From positions 1 through 51,086 of IMG/VR virus record IMGVR_UViG_3300034105_001609: a DNA stretch of 51,086 nt; one strand, 5' to 3'. The position numbers were made by a program, and so were the translations under genes. The notes below the pieces were generated by a model. That model was not told where the DNA came from. It was given only the letters and a program-made list of their open reading frames with translations, and ran no database searches. Each line of letters starts with the position of its first letter. Positions within the stretch are counted from its first letter, which is position 1. Shown here in pieces: positions 30,068 through 39,869 of the stretch. The stretch comes from a virus.

Positions 30068-30454
30068 TTAAAAATTAGTCATAGAGTAAACTTCTCTATC
30101 CATTTTAGTCAAACCTATTTTTTTCATAACTTCATTGCTAAAGTTAGGTCGATCATTGATTAGCGGAACTCCAATGAATCCCGGTTGTCCAGAAAGTTGA
30201 GCGTGAGCTTTCCAATCACTCATTACTTGGATCACATCTTGCGGTCTTGTGTGTTGTGGGTGAAAGGCAGGATAGACGACAGGAAGAAATACATGATCAG
30301 AATATCCAAATAACTTGCCGTTAGAATAATGCGCGTAAACATTAACATTGGGATGTTCGATAATTTCATGGTCAAATTCTTGAGCGAAATCTTGCAATTC
30401 ATAGAATTCGTTTGTTCCGTGTCTTGCCAATTTGTATTCAATTCGTGTTTTCAT
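30068..30454 (-). CDS. hypothetical protein, possibly GNAT-like
   Basis: A 128-residue protein with alternating strands and helices: NVNVYAHYSNGKLFGYSD, VVYPAFHPQHTRPQDVIQVM, NFSNEVMKKIGLTKMDRE. The layout hints at a degenerate GNAT acetyltransferase fold, but the acetyl-CoA loop is not clear. It sits among tail genes. Start motif TTAATAAATATG. Confidence 0.45.
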   Translation of the reverse strand: MKTRIEYKLARHGTNEFYELQDFAQEFDHEIIEHPNVNVYAHYSNGKLFGYSDHVFLPVVYPAFHPQHTRPQDVIQVMSDWKAHAQLSGQPGFIGVPLINDRPNFSNEVMKKIGLTKMDREVYSMTNF

Positions 30455-30459
30455 ATTTA

Positions 30460-30714
30460 TTAATTTGTTCCAACAATAACCTCGTTTCCACTTAGTTCAG
30501 TCGGTATGTATCCTTTGAATCTTTCTGCCTGTTGCTGAATAACTTTATTTCGCGTGGCAAAATTCCCACAAACAACGCAAGGAAGACAATTTTCAGCATC
30601 GATTGGAATTGGAACAGAAGAATAAAGTGGAACAACTGGATCATCTCCGAATGGCGATACAAATCGGTTTGGAAAATTGGTAACTTTTACGGAAGCGTCA
30701 ATTATCGATGGCAT
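30460..30714 (-). CDS. small putative virion-associated protein
   Basis: An 84-residue protein (MPSIIDASVKVTNFPNRF) with CLPCVVCGN in the middle and a beta-rich look. No family recognised. It follows the tail-tube-like gene with a one-base gap. Confidence 0.5.
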   Translation of the reverse strand: MPSIIDASVKVTNFPNRFVSPFGDDPVVPLYSSVPIPIDAENCLPCVVCGNFATRNKVIQQQAERFKGYIPTELSGNEVIVGTN

Positions 30715-30715
30715 A

Positions 30716-32818
30716 TTAGCAAGGATTTTGTATTCGATATTGTTGTGCTGCTGCGTTTGCAGCTTGTTGAGCTAAAATTCCAGCTTGTTCTTCGGCATGG
30801 GTAAAAGAAACGCTTGACAGAAACGATGCTGCTGCCGTTGCAGAGATAGAAGACAATGAAGGACAAGTTAGAGTCACAGTGCGATAAACTTTAGCATACC
30901 AAGATTGTTGATCTGTTTTAGGAAGCTCATATGGACTTGGAAGCAGTTCAAGAGTCAAAGTTGATCCATCTTGCGCCAACAAGCAAGATTTAGTTTCGTC
31001 AGATTGTGGAACACCTGTGGAACGCTCGCTCCATGGGTCTTGAAACATCCTGATAGTCTCAACACCAAATTCTCCGCACCATTCAACCAACATTGAGAAT
31101 CCCTTGTCAATATCAGTAGTAAGATATGATTCGCAAGTTTCCGCAGTTGCGTTTCGAGATGCGGATTCAGTGATCAGACGACGATATTGAGAATTCAAAA
31201 ATCCAAACTTTTCAATCTCTGTTGCAAATGGTGTATCCTGCCATTGGTAATCTTCTGTTACTGCCAAAATGCGCGTGTCAAGAATATTTTGATATTGTCC
31301 TTTACTGCCGCGATACGATGCCTTGATATCTACAGTGCCTCCAATTTCGCAACACTCCAGTTCTGCGTAGACAAACTGCTTGTAGTCCATCCCATCACCC
31401 AAAAGACCAGTTTCTACTTGCGAGTAAATTCGATTGAATAAATCGGTTGTTGAACCATCGGCATTGATACTCAAATAAGAATCAACCTTATTTGGCATGA
31501 ATGATTCCCAAAGTGAAATATATGAACCGTCATTTGTCGCGGAATAATCAACGCTGAAATGAAAACAACGAGGTTGACCATTTACCACTCCTGTTGTCCA
31601 CTCAACTGGACGTGTTCCAGTCCACACGCCACACCATGCAGGAATGCGCTGAGAGCCGTTTTCAGCGGCAATTGCCCAATCCATAACCATTGTGGCTGAA
31701 TTTAGCGGTTCAAGGTATGGGATGGAATACATCAAATAGTTTTCAAACGATGCCGCACAAATGCCAGTTTGATTTCCTGCCATGTATGCTTTTGCTCGCA
31801 CCATTTCAACGTCTTTGTAAAGCACCTGAGATGACAAATAAGCGTTTCCAGCAACGTCAGCAGAAACCAATCCACCTTGCGAAAACCACCACATTTGACC
31901 TGCTTGAAATGCAATTGATTTGCCAGCAATGCAACCAACATTTGGGAAAAGAATGGTTTGAAAATTAGCAGTAGTTGTCCATGTGGTTCTGTCGTAAATT
32001 CCGCTTGCAAGAGCGTATGTTTCCCTGTCTGTAAAAACATACAATTTTTGATCGTTGTTTTGACCAACATAGTTTACCAATGCCGTTACTGGTCGAGTAA
32101 AAGAAAAGTCTCCACGCCCCGATCCTGTTGTGCGCTCCTGCCAACTTGTAGGATCACCAAGATCAGATGCAAGCACGATGTTTTTATTTGCAACCCAAAG
32201 TCGATTGCCAGAATACGCCATCCAAAATCCAATTGGAATTTCTGCGTCTTGAACACCAGCGGTATTTGATCCGTCCCAATACGCCGGAGAATTTACGCCA
32301 TCTTGAATAAACAATACACGATGCGATGGTGTTATAGAAACATCACCGCCAGTTGAAATGTTTGCTGATTTGGTTGCCAGCGTAAAACAAAATTGTGAAA
32401 CATTTGGATCAAGCGAAACATTTGTTAGTTGGAATGGTTTCCAATCTTTTGGTTGCGTAAGTGGGAATGGACTCCAATACACCTTTCCGTTTACAGCAAA
32501 AACAATGTATGGCAACTCGTCTTCCTCAACACCCTCGCCATTTGTTCCGTAAATTTGCGTTGAAGTTGTTGCATCTGCTGCTTTGAATTGTTTATTTGCA
32601 AGAAAAAGTATGCCACCTTGGAAGTTTCCCGGAGGCAATGAAAGCCGCATTGATTGTCCGGGTCTTGTTTGTGCAATGCCACCTCTAAATTGCGAGTTGA
32701 CTGCCCACTTAACTTGATTCTCTGGCAATGCCCACGGATTACGGACGGAATTTATGCCCTGCGTCCATCCAGCAGTTGTTTTTACCTGCCTTCCTTGTGT
32801 GATTTGTTCGGATTTCAT
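30716..32818 (-). CDS. tail-tube/stabilisation-like beta-propeller protein
   Basis: A 700-residue beta-rich protein with repeated strand motifs around YWDGSNTAG, LWVANKNIVLASDLGDPTSW, LYVFTDRETYAL and MWWFSQGGLVSADV. This fits the beta-propeller tail proteins of podoviruses (T7 gp12 or P22 gp10-type). It follows the adaptor-like gene by three bases, the same order as in those phages. The C-terminus is helical and Ala/Gln-rich. The identification rests on gene order and repeat style, not a specific motif. Confidence 0.65.
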   Translation of the reverse strand: MKSEQITQGRQVKTTAGWTQGINSVRNPWALPENQVKWAVNSQFRGGIAQTRPGQSMRLSLPPGNFQGGILFLANKQFKAADATTSTQIYGTNGEGVEEDELPYIVFAVNGKVYWSPFPLTQPKDWKPFQLTNVSLDPNVSQFCFTLATKSANISTGGDVSITPSHRVLFIQDGVNSPAYWDGSNTAGVQDAEIPIGFWMAYSGNRLWVANKNIVLASDLGDPTSWQERTTGSGRGDFSFTRPVTALVNYVGQNNDQKLYVFTDRETYALASGIYDRTTWTTTANFQTILFPNVGCIAGKSIAFQAGQMWWFSQGGLVSADVAGNAYLSSQVLYKDVEMVRAKAYMAGNQTGICAASFENYLMYSIPYLEPLNSATMVMDWAIAAENGSQRIPAWCGVWTGTRPVEWTTGVVNGQPRCFHFSVDYSATNDGSYISLWESFMPNKVDSYLSINADGSTTDLFNRIYSQVETGLLGDGMDYKQFVYAELECCEIGGTVDIKASYRGSKGQYQNILDTRILAVTEDYQWQDTPFATEIEKFGFLNSQYRRLITESASRNATAETCESYLTTDIDKGFSMLVEWCGEFGVETIRMFQDPWSERSTGVPQSDETKSCLLAQDGSTLTLELLPSPYELPKTDQQSWYAKVYRTVTLTCPSLSSISATAAASFLSSVSFTHAEEQAGILAQQAANAAAQQYRIQNPC

Positions 32819-32821
32819 GTG

Positions 32822-35800
32822 TTACCACATTACAGGATCAGCACCATCTCCTTCAGCATAGCAAATAGAATTTATCTGCGGTGGAGACATAGCGTGACCA
32901 TCAATTGATTCTTGTTGGTTTTTAAGGTATCCAAATGAAATTTGCCAATAGCGCATCGCTTGATCCGCAAAATCTTTGTCTTCCAAATCAACTGCATGAA
33001 CAGCGGCAATAATTGCGCGTTCTTGTTCAAGCGGAATATAATCATAGACGCTTGTAATGCTTGGATTGGTAACCTTGTAAATAATCCTTGCCCACGCGCA
33101 AGGTTTTCCAATGCGAATTCTCCGATAGCTTGGATTAACTTCTGTTGGATGATACTGCCCAATCAACGTCATGTCATTGTTGCGTCCGTAATCCCAAGCA
33201 TATAGAGAAACAAAACCATCTGTTAGCGGTTTCTCAATATGAGCAACATTTTTAACAAAGATTGGATCGGAAATTGCATCAACGTAGAATGTAGATGACA
33301 CAGAATTACCAGTCGTTGTGTATGTTTTGCGTCCAGTTGTGGATGTCAAGTCACGCGCATGAGAAAGCGTGTCGTAAAGCTCGAAAGAGTTATTATCAAT
33401 ACGACGAACATAGTAATTTGTGTTTGGAAGCAATCCAGTTGGCAAGGTGTCACCTTCTTTTGCGCGAGTTACAAGCAATGCTCCCGTCTCGTAAAGCGAT
33501 GAATCAGCAACAATGTTGTTGGATGGTTGCACTGTAACATCGCGGATAATATCAAGGCTCAACTGACCACTTCCGGTGCTTGTCAATACAACGGGAGTAA
33601 TTCCGCTATATGCACGGATAGAATCACCAATAATTTTGATCGTGTAATCTGTTCCAGCAATCAATGGAATCGGCAAGGTTCCAGATGTGCTAAATCGAAC
33701 AACTTCATCTTCAGTTAAAAATGCAGTATTTACTGGTTTGATCAAATTTGAATCAACTGAAGGAGAAACTTGTGTGCGAATTGCATAGTATGTTTGTCCT
33801 GTTCCAAATGAATCAATGTTAACAAGTGTTGTTAATCCAACGTTTGCGTATACTTTTGCAAGAGTATTTGATGCTACATTCAAATAAAACGGAGTTACGC
33901 TATTGTCAATTGAAGGAGAAGTTGTTGGAAGAATATAATCTGTTCCAAAATAAATTTTCTGACCATTTACAAGTGTTGTAAAATCTCCAAGCCAGTTATT
34001 TGTAAAATCAATGCCAAATGAACGTGATAAAACAACATAAAACGTTCCAGTTCCTCCAGATGTAATATTTACATCACTGAAATCTGTGTTTTGAACAGTA
34101 AATGTTTTATTAATTACATCTGGCGATTCTGCTCTATATGCTGTTCCTGATGTTAATGGTGATGGTAAAACGCCAGTTGAAGAAAAGTTTACAAATACAC
34201 CAGTAGATGGAGCTATTGCAACATCTGGAGTTGTAGTATATCCACTTCCAGAAGTAATTACATTTAAACTGGTAACAACTCCAGAATTAACGTTTGCAGT
34301 TGCGGTTGCCCCATTTCCAGAACCACCTGTTATTTTAACTTGAGGGGTTTCTGTATATCCAGAACCTCCATTATTAACAACTCCTTTTGATACAAATGAT
34401 GTGGTTATTGTTGCTGTTGCTGTTGCTTGTGATCCAGAAATTTTTTGAGATGTTATATTGTCACTTGTATCTACTGGTTGACCAGCAACTCCGCAATTAT
34501 ATCTAAATGTCCAAGGAGATACTGTAGAAACATTTGTGATTGTAAATATTCCATTATACGCAGGGACGATTGATCCACTTATGTTAATTTTATTATTATT
34601 TGCATATGATGGATTTTCTGAAACTGTTGCTTGAACTGTTGTGCCAGATATTGTTGTTAAATCTGTTATTGTAAAAATTTGCTGACTTGGTTCTGATATT
34701 GTTATTGTTGGCGCAGATGAATATCCAAACCCCGGATCAGTAATTACAACATTTATAACTTTATTATTTATTGTATCTCTAATTGCATATCCAGTTGCAG
34801 TTTTAGCTTTTCCTTCAAGTGGCCCATCAACTAAATCATTTGGATTAGGTGCTGAAAATATAATATCTGGATCGGAAACATATTCACTACCTTGAGATAC
34901 AATACGAGTAGATGTTACTGATCCAACAGTAATTAAAGAGCAACTTGCACCTCCTCCAGATGGTGTTGATATATTTAATCCTGTTGCCGTAATTTGATTT
35001 TCTTTTCCTGCCACAGCCGTTGCTTGTAGCAATTTTACAAGAGAATTTGTTCCTGCTCCAGCAGTAGTGATTTTAATCGGATTTACAAAATTTGTAGGAG
35101 TTGACGCAATGGCATCAGCTTGATTTTCGTGAAGAGAAACTGAAGTGTCATTAATTACATTTACAAAATAATTTTGATTTTCAATTAAAGGTTGGGGCAA
35201 TGTTCCACCATTAGTTGTGGCTTGAACTTGATCTCCGTCATTAAAATAATGCCTTACATTAAAAACAAACTTTGTTTCTGGAACAATTGCCTTCCGAATA
35301 TCAATGTCAATTGGCGACATTGCACCAGTTGTGTAAATTGGATTGCTATTACTCTTCGCATCAGAAAGTGAACTAAAGATGTTCAAATGCGTCGAATCTA
35401 TCGGTTGTGCAAAGTATGTTTTCTTTTGTTCTAATGGCGCAGGAAGCGGCAACGTAGGAAAAACAACCTCGTTAGGCGAGTCAATTGCAAACGATGGAGC
35501 GGATGCAAATTCCAGCGAAGTTACAACTTGAGCATTACGCTGATCGCGTAATTGCATTGAACCAAATCCAACGATACTTGAAAGAGCAATAGGATATTGC
35601 AGTGCTTCAGCATTCAGCGAGTCTCCAAACAATTGCACTGTAAATGCGTCAATTACTCCAACGTAATAAGTTTGACCATCGTTTAGTGGAACTGGAATTG
35701 TGCCTGTAAGCACCCTTGCAGACATTCCTTGACCAGAAGTCAAGCCATGCGGCGTTGTTGTCGTAAAGTCTGTGATAGGATCAATAGCAACGTCACGGGT

Positions 35801-36340
35801 TGCAATTGTTGCTCCATCTGGAGTAATAATTCCGTATTGAAAATCTTGCTGAGAGTGAATTGGAATCAAAAGACCATCAACGCCAGCACCATTCGGCATT
35901 TGCGAACGGAGAATGCGGTTGTTTTGATCGATTCCAAGAACGCGAAGTTTTTTTCCAACGTCATTATTGCTTTCGGCAACTGCAACAAGCTGAGAAGGCT
36001 GAATGATGTCTATTAATGTTGCTACATAGCCTCGGTCATCCCATGCCCACTCAACGGAATTATACATCCCGCCCTTGTTTACATGGTATTGAAATAGACG
36101 ATTGCGGAAGTATGTTGGAGAACCATCAATGTTGACGGCAAGCGGAACATCGATTCCACGAGGAAGCGCAAGGCTACAACGATCCCATCCAGTGCAGACA
36201 TCAACTTCCGCTGTGGTATGCGTCCAGTGTCCAGACTCCATCAGGGTCTGAACCGCTTGCTGAATTTTTCTGAATACCTTTTTGGTATCCGTTGTTCCTA
36301 AAATTTCAGCGCATTCATCGAAGATTTCCGATACAAACAT
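32822..36340 (-). CDS. head-to-tail adaptor-like protein with a very large repeat insertion
   Basis: An 1172-residue protein. Residues 1-165 (FDECAEILGTTDTKKVFRKI, SLALPRGIDVPLAVNIDG) and about 1035-1172 (YRRIRIGKPCAWARIIYK, IPLEQERAIIAAVHAVDLED) look like the two halves of a podovirus adaptor (T7 gp11/P22 gp4 type, under 250 residues). Between them lie at least six copies of a module LP.PL..G..YYV..ID....L......A, and Gly-rich GSGYTETPQVKITGG-type repeats. The insertion probably decorates the neck or binds a surface. Confidence 0.65.
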   Translation of the reverse strand: MFVSEIFDECAEILGTTDTKKVFRKIQQAVQTLMESGHWTHTTAEVDVCTGWDRCSLALPRGIDVPLAVNIDGSPTYFRNRLFQYHVNKGGMYNSVEWAWDDRGYVATLIDIIQPSQLVAVAESNNDVGKKLRVLGIDQNNRILRSQMPNGAGVDGLLIPIHSQQDFQYGIITPDGATIATRDVAIDPITDFTTTTPHGLTSGQGMSARVLTGTIPVPLNDGQTYYVGVIDAFTVQLFGDSLNAEALQYPIALSSIVGFGSMQLRDQRNAQVVTSLEFASAPSFAIDSPNEVVFPTLPLPAPLEQKKTYFAQPIDSTHLNIFSSLSDAKSNSNPIYTTGAMSPIDIDIRKAIVPETKFVFNVRHYFNDGDQVQATTNGGTLPQPLIENQNYFVNVINDTSVSLHENQADAIASTPTNFVNPIKITTAGAGTNSLVKLLQATAVAGKENQITATGLNISTPSGGGASCSLITVGSVTSTRIVSQGSEYVSDPDIIFSAPNPNDLVDGPLEGKAKTATGYAIRDTINNKVINVVITDPGFGYSSAPTITISEPSQQIFTITDLTTISGTTVQATVSENPSYANNNKINISGSIVPAYNGIFTITNVSTVSPWTFRYNCGVAGQPVDTSDNITSQKISGSQATATATITTSFVSKGVVNNGGSGYTETPQVKITGGSGNGATATANVNSGVVTSLNVITSGSGYTTTPDVAIAPSTGVFVNFSSTGVLPSPLTSGTAYRAESPDVINKTFTVQNTDFSDVNITSGGTGTFYVVLSRSFGIDFTNNWLGDFTTLVNGQKIYFGTDYILPTTSPSIDNSVTPFYLNVASNTLAKVYANVGLTTLVNIDSFGTGQTYYAIRTQVSPSVDSNLIKPVNTAFLTEDEVVRFSTSGTLPIPLIAGTDYTIKIIGDSIRAYSGITPVVLTSTGSGQLSLDIIRDVTVQPSNNIVADSSLYETGALLVTRAKEGDTLPTGLLPNTNYYVRRIDNNSFELYDTLSHARDLTSTTGRKTYTTTGNSVSSTFYVDAISDPIFVKNVAHIEKPLTDGFVSLYAWDYGRNNDMTLIGQYHPTEVNPSYRRIRIGKPCAWARIIYKVTNPSITSVYDYIPLEQERAIIAAVHAVDLEDKDFADQAMRYWQISFGYLKNQQESIDGHAMSPPQINSICYAEGDGADPVMW

Positions 36341-36349
36341 GGCGCGAAA

Positions 36350-36670
36350 TTATCGCATCGAGCCTTCTTGTGCAAGAGAATTAAGGAATGCCTCATCCTC
36401 GCTTGCAGAAGCTTCTGGAGGCATCATTTCTCCTTCTGGAGCAATTGCGCCACCTTTTTGAGCGTCAACCTCTGCCTTGAGCGATTCAAGGCCAGTGGCA
36501 AGCTGTGTAACGAGCGTGTAGATGGCATCAAATGCATCAGAGGGCATTTCCACCATTACTTGACCGCCAGCAGGAGCAGCCATGTCAGGAGTTGGTGCGG
36601 CCATTTCCCCCGGCATCGCGTCTGGTGTTGGTGTTGGTGCTTCGGTTGGAAGCGTGTTTTTTGGAGGCAT
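36350..36670 (-). CDS. small acidic Pro/Ala-rich head-region protein
   Basis: A 106-residue protein. A Pro/Thr/Met-rich N-terminus (PTEAPTPTPDAMPGEM) is followed by a helix (FDAIYTLVTQLATGLESLKAEV) and an acidic C-terminus. It resembles small assembly or scaffold-like helper proteins, but no family is recognised. Confidence 0.5.
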   Translation of the reverse strand: MPPKNTLPTEAPTPTPDAMPGEMAAPTPDMAAPAGGQVMVEMPSDAFDAIYTLVTQLATGLESLKAEVDAQKGGAIAPEGEMMPPEASASEDEAFLNSLAQEGSMR

Positions 36671-36674
36671 AAAA

Positions 36675-37103
36675 TTAATCTTCGTCTTCTTCGGTTTCGT
36701 TTTCTTCTTCGTTTTCTTCGGATTCGCCAGCGGCAGCTTTTAAACCCATTTCAATAGCGTCTTCAGTATCTTCTTTCTCTTCCATCTCTGGCATATCTTC
36801 GCAACATTCTGGTTTGATACCGCAAATTTGAAGCTCAACAGAATGACGTTTTTCATTTTTGCCATTGCGAGTAATATCTTCAGTTCGTTCCATTACTTTT
36901 TTGTAATGGATCACTGCCATGCCTTCTTTACCGAGTTTTTCAAGGCCTTTTACATTGTCAAAATAAAGCGAAGGATAATGATATTTTGGCGATTCATCAG
37001 ATTCTTTGGAACCCATTGAGATTGTCATTCCACCAGACTTCAGTTCTTCTCCAAGATCAATAAAATCGGATTTTAGTTTAGCTTTTTTGTTAGCGTATGG
37101 CAT
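36675..37103 (-). CDS. putative capsid accessory protein with acidic tail
   Basis: A 142-residue protein with YHYPSLYFDNVKGLEKLG, then a beta-rich part (RHSVELQICGIKPE) and a C-terminal run of Glu/Asp. The YPSLYF...EL...I layout recalls phage head decoration or capsid-staple proteins. This is a family impression, not certain. Confidence 0.45.
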   Translation of the reverse strand: MPYANKKAKLKSDFIDLGEELKSGGMTISMGSKESDESPKYHYPSLYFDNVKGLEKLGKEGMAVIHYKKVMERTEDITRNGKNEKRHSVELQICGIKPECCEDMPEMEEKEDTEDAIEMGLKAAAGESEENEEENETEEDED

Positions 37104-37395
37104 ATTTTAAAATGAATGAAATAATTAAAACAATTACAGAAGGAATTGTCAAGTCTGCAAAGAATGCTTTAAATGTCCAGTATTTCGGATTGAAACCACC
37201 AAACATACTCATGTCTTTTCTCAATTTGCTTGGAGATGCTTCGATGTTTCGATACTCAGCTTGAGCAATTTCCCTGCCAGCAAAGAAGAAGATTCCCGCA
37301 ATAGCACCGATAAACGGATTCTTTGTCAAAGCATATCCGATGCCTTGGAGTGCAAGGCAGATTAGGATATGAGATATGTTGATGTAGTTTTTCAA
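37090..37395 (-). CDS. membrane protein, 2-3 transmembrane segments
   Basis: A 101-residue protein with hydrophobic segments near residues 5-22, 27-42 and 83-97 and a polar middle (GREIAQAEYRNIEASPSK). It could be a holin or an inner-membrane accessory protein. The frame opens with TTG at 37395. A well placed ATG at 37418 (MSANIKAF) sits four bases after the tail-spike stop but is in another frame and ends at TGA overlapping this TTG, so a frameshift or an alternative start is involved. Confidence 0.55.
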   Translation of the reverse strand: MKNYINISHILICLALQGIGYALTKNPFIGAIAGIFFFAGREIAQAEYRNIEASPSKLRKDMSMFGGFNPKYWTFKAFFADLTIPSVIVLIISFILKYAIR

Positions 37396-37421
37396 AACGC
37401 TTTAATGTTTGCGCTCATGAT

Positions 37422-39179
37422 TTAATTTTTATATGTAAATACTTTTAAATAGCTTGATCCATTGCGAACAGTTGTTGGTTCAAGTGATGATGCAGTATCC
37501 TGCGCCCATTGTAATTGAAGAGAACCATTTTCACCAGTTCCACATTCAATATATCCTGCAACCATTATTGCTTGCCTGCTTTCAGTAGAAGAATATCCAA
37601 ATGAAATTGCACTTCCAGATGTTGTTACTTGACCTTGAACTACAATTGAACCAGTTGGATCAACTTTCAATCCGTTAATTGGCCCCCATCGTAGTATTGC
37701 TCCAGTTGGAACTGTAAATGCAAGTTTGATTTCTGAGGTTGTTCCTGCTGTAAATTCAATATTTGCAACAAAGTAATATGAATTAAATTGATATACTGGA
37801 TAATATAAGTGGTTATCATCTACTAATGTAGTGCTATTAGTAACAACTTGATCAGTTGTTTTTTTAATATATTGCTCAACCGATTCAATTTGAGTTCCGG
37901 GTATATTAGGAGTAATCAAAGATGTTATATCTGTATTTACCCAGTTTAAAACTCTTACATTTATCGCTCCAGCATTAACAACAACCGCTGGGTTCATATT
38001 TGGAAGAACACTATTAATACAGGTAATTCCTTCTACATTTATTCCTTGTGTTTGAAGTTTTGCATTGTATCCGACATTTACTGCAAACACGCATTCAAGA
38101 TACCTGTTATTTGTAAACCATTGATTTCTTCCTATACAATATATTCCACCGCCATTACTTCCCGTTGGAGGAAGTAATACCGATGCTCTTACTTCGTGAT
38201 TTGTTCCATCCAAATATATTTGTGTATTAGAAAATCTTATTGCTGCATCAGATGCGTTTTGTGAAAACTCACAATTATCTACTATAATTCTAACCGCTGC
38301 ATTTCCTTGTGTTTCTGATGGGTTTCCAACAGCAACACCATTTCCGAGGTTGAAATAAAACAAACAAGTGTCAATCGTCATACAACCACTTGTAAGTGCA
38401 AGGTTAATTCTTCCACTAAGCTGCCCTCTGTCTTGAACAAAACCATGTCCTCGGTTTGCATTAGCATAGCAAGATTGCATCACGCTTCCTTGGTTTGCAG
38501 GGCCAACCCAATAAAATGCGGTTCCGGGTTGATTTTGGACAGATACATTTTCGCAAACACAGGCTTGCATCCTTATCGTTGTGCTATCAAGAACATCTTC
38601 ACATTCAAATTGAACACCAAACCCAGTTGGATTAGTAGCAGCAGCCCTTGATCCAGAAGATATAATAGCTATATTCTTGATATTGCTCAACCTTCTTGTG
38701 AATCTAATAACTGCACCAGTTGTATGAGTTGCTGATATAGTTGATACTCCTGCCGAGTCACCAATAATTGATGCTCCTATTTTATCACATAAAAGCGTTG
38801 CTGAAGTAAGGTAAGTTCCTTTTGGTAAAAATACTGTTCCACCATTTGCAACGGTAATGGCATCTTGAATAGCGGCAGTTGAATCAAATGTTTCATATCC
38901 AGATTCAGTAATAGAATGCGCCCCAAAATCCAATACATTGACTGCATCAGCAAAACGATTTTCTAATGTCCTTGCCGTAGTCGATCCTGTTGCAAGAACA
39001 GTAGCACTTGATGCGTTGCCAGAAAATGTTCCTGCGCCAGTTATGTTTCCAGTTATGTTTCCTACAACGTTTCCGACAATTGGACTACTAAATGTTTTAG
39101 CCCCTGTAATTGTTTGCGTTGTATCTGTTGTGCAAATATTTGTTTTAATTACATTTTGCGTCGCTTTAGTAATAGCCAT
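37422..39179 (-). CDS. tail spike with pectate-lyase-like beta-helix
   Basis: A 585-residue protein. The N-terminus (TQTITGAKTFSSPIVGNV) is a fibre-type repeat region. From about residue 85 a pectate-lyase-superfamily beta-helix begins (NVLDFGAHSI, FDSTAAIQDAITVANGGTVF, PKGTYLTSATLL), with stacked strand motifs to about 420 and a beta-rich C-terminal domain. It probably recognises, and may degrade, a host surface polysaccharide. The catalytic residues cannot be picked out by eye. Confidence 0.75.
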   Translation of the reverse strand: MAITKATQNVIKTNICTTDTTQTITGAKTFSSPIVGNVVGNITGNITGAGTFSGNASSATVLATGSTTARTLENRFADAVNVLDFGAHSITESGYETFDSTAAIQDAITVANGGTVFLPKGTYLTSATLLCDKIGASIIGDSAGVSTISATHTTGAVIRFTRRLSNIKNIAIISSGSRAAATNPTGFGVQFECEDVLDSTTIRMQACVCENVSVQNQPGTAFYWVGPANQGSVMQSCYANANRGHGFVQDRGQLSGRINLALTSGCMTIDTCLFYFNLGNGVAVGNPSETQGNAAVRIIVDNCEFSQNASDAAIRFSNTQIYLDGTNHEVRASVLLPPTGSNGGGIYCIGRNQWFTNNRYLECVFAVNVGYNAKLQTQGINVEGITCINSVLPNMNPAVVVNAGAINVRVLNWVNTDITSLITPNIPGTQIESVEQYIKKTTDQVVTNSTTLVDDNHLYYPVYQFNSYYFVANIEFTAGTTSEIKLAFTVPTGAILRWGPINGLKVDPTGSIVVQGQVTTSGSAISFGYSSTESRQAIMVAGYIECGTGENGSLQLQWAQDTASSLEPTTVRNGSSYLKVFTYKN

Positions 39180-39185
39180 AATATT

Positions 39186-39857
39186 TTATTTGGAAACCCA
39201 ACCCGTGTTTGTTTCTATTCCTGATTCTTTGACCCAAAAAGTTGTTCCCGCTCCACCTTGTGTGTTTGTATAAATGCTTCCAATGTTTGCTGTAGTTATA
39301 CCTTCTGGAGAACCAGAACCAACATACCATCCTGCAATGGTTGTGTTTATTTGAACAACAACAATAATCGACTGGTCAGGTGTTGGCGATGTTATTTCAA
39401 TGGCATAACTTGGACTTGTTGAAATGGTATAATCAATTGTTGGGTTTTGAGTTATTCCATCAATGACTACAATGTAAGCTGATGGGTTTGCATTTGCAGC
39501 ACCAATAAGAGGAAACGATGTTTGAATTCCATTTCCTGTAAATTGCCATCTTAAATTTCCAAGCGGTGATCCGATTTGAAGTTGACCAGATATTTGTGTA
39601 AATACTCTAATTAAATAACAAAGCAACCCTTCACCTGTTTCTCTTGGTATTTGAGGAATGGATGCTGGGTCTGCACTTGGATCACATGGAATATTCCAAA
39701 CAACTCTTCCATTTATAACTGATTTTGTAATTGTCCCATAAAGAGCGTAAACAAGATTATCGATCAGCGAAGGAACGCTTTCATGCGAAACTTGTGGATA
39801 TGGAGTATCAGGGCAACAAGTGCTGGAGTAAGTTGAGTTATTTGATCCGCAAGACAT
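39186..39857 (-). CDS. tail fibre/baseplate-like protein
   Basis: A 223-residue protein. A Cys-rich N-terminus (MSCGSNNSTYSSTCCPD) is followed by a helical part and a beta domain with SAYIVVIDGITQNPTIDYTI, a short pattern common in phage fibre and neck proteins. The last 45 residues (IGSIYTNTQGGAGTTFWVKE) match the ends of many fibre proteins. Probably part of the tail-spike complex. Confidence 0.6.
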   Translation of the reverse strand: MSCGSNNSTYSSTCCPDTPYPQVSHESVPSLIDNLVYALYGTITKSVINGRVVWNIPCDPSADPASIPQIPRETGEGLLCYLIRVFTQISGQLQIGSPLGNLRWQFTGNGIQTSFPLIGAANANPSAYIVVIDGITQNPTIDYTISTSPSYAIEITSPTPDQSIIVVVQINTTIAGWYVGSGSPEGITTANIGSIYTNTQGGAGTTFWVKESGIETNTGWVSK

Positions 39858-39869
39858 AATTCGTGTTTT

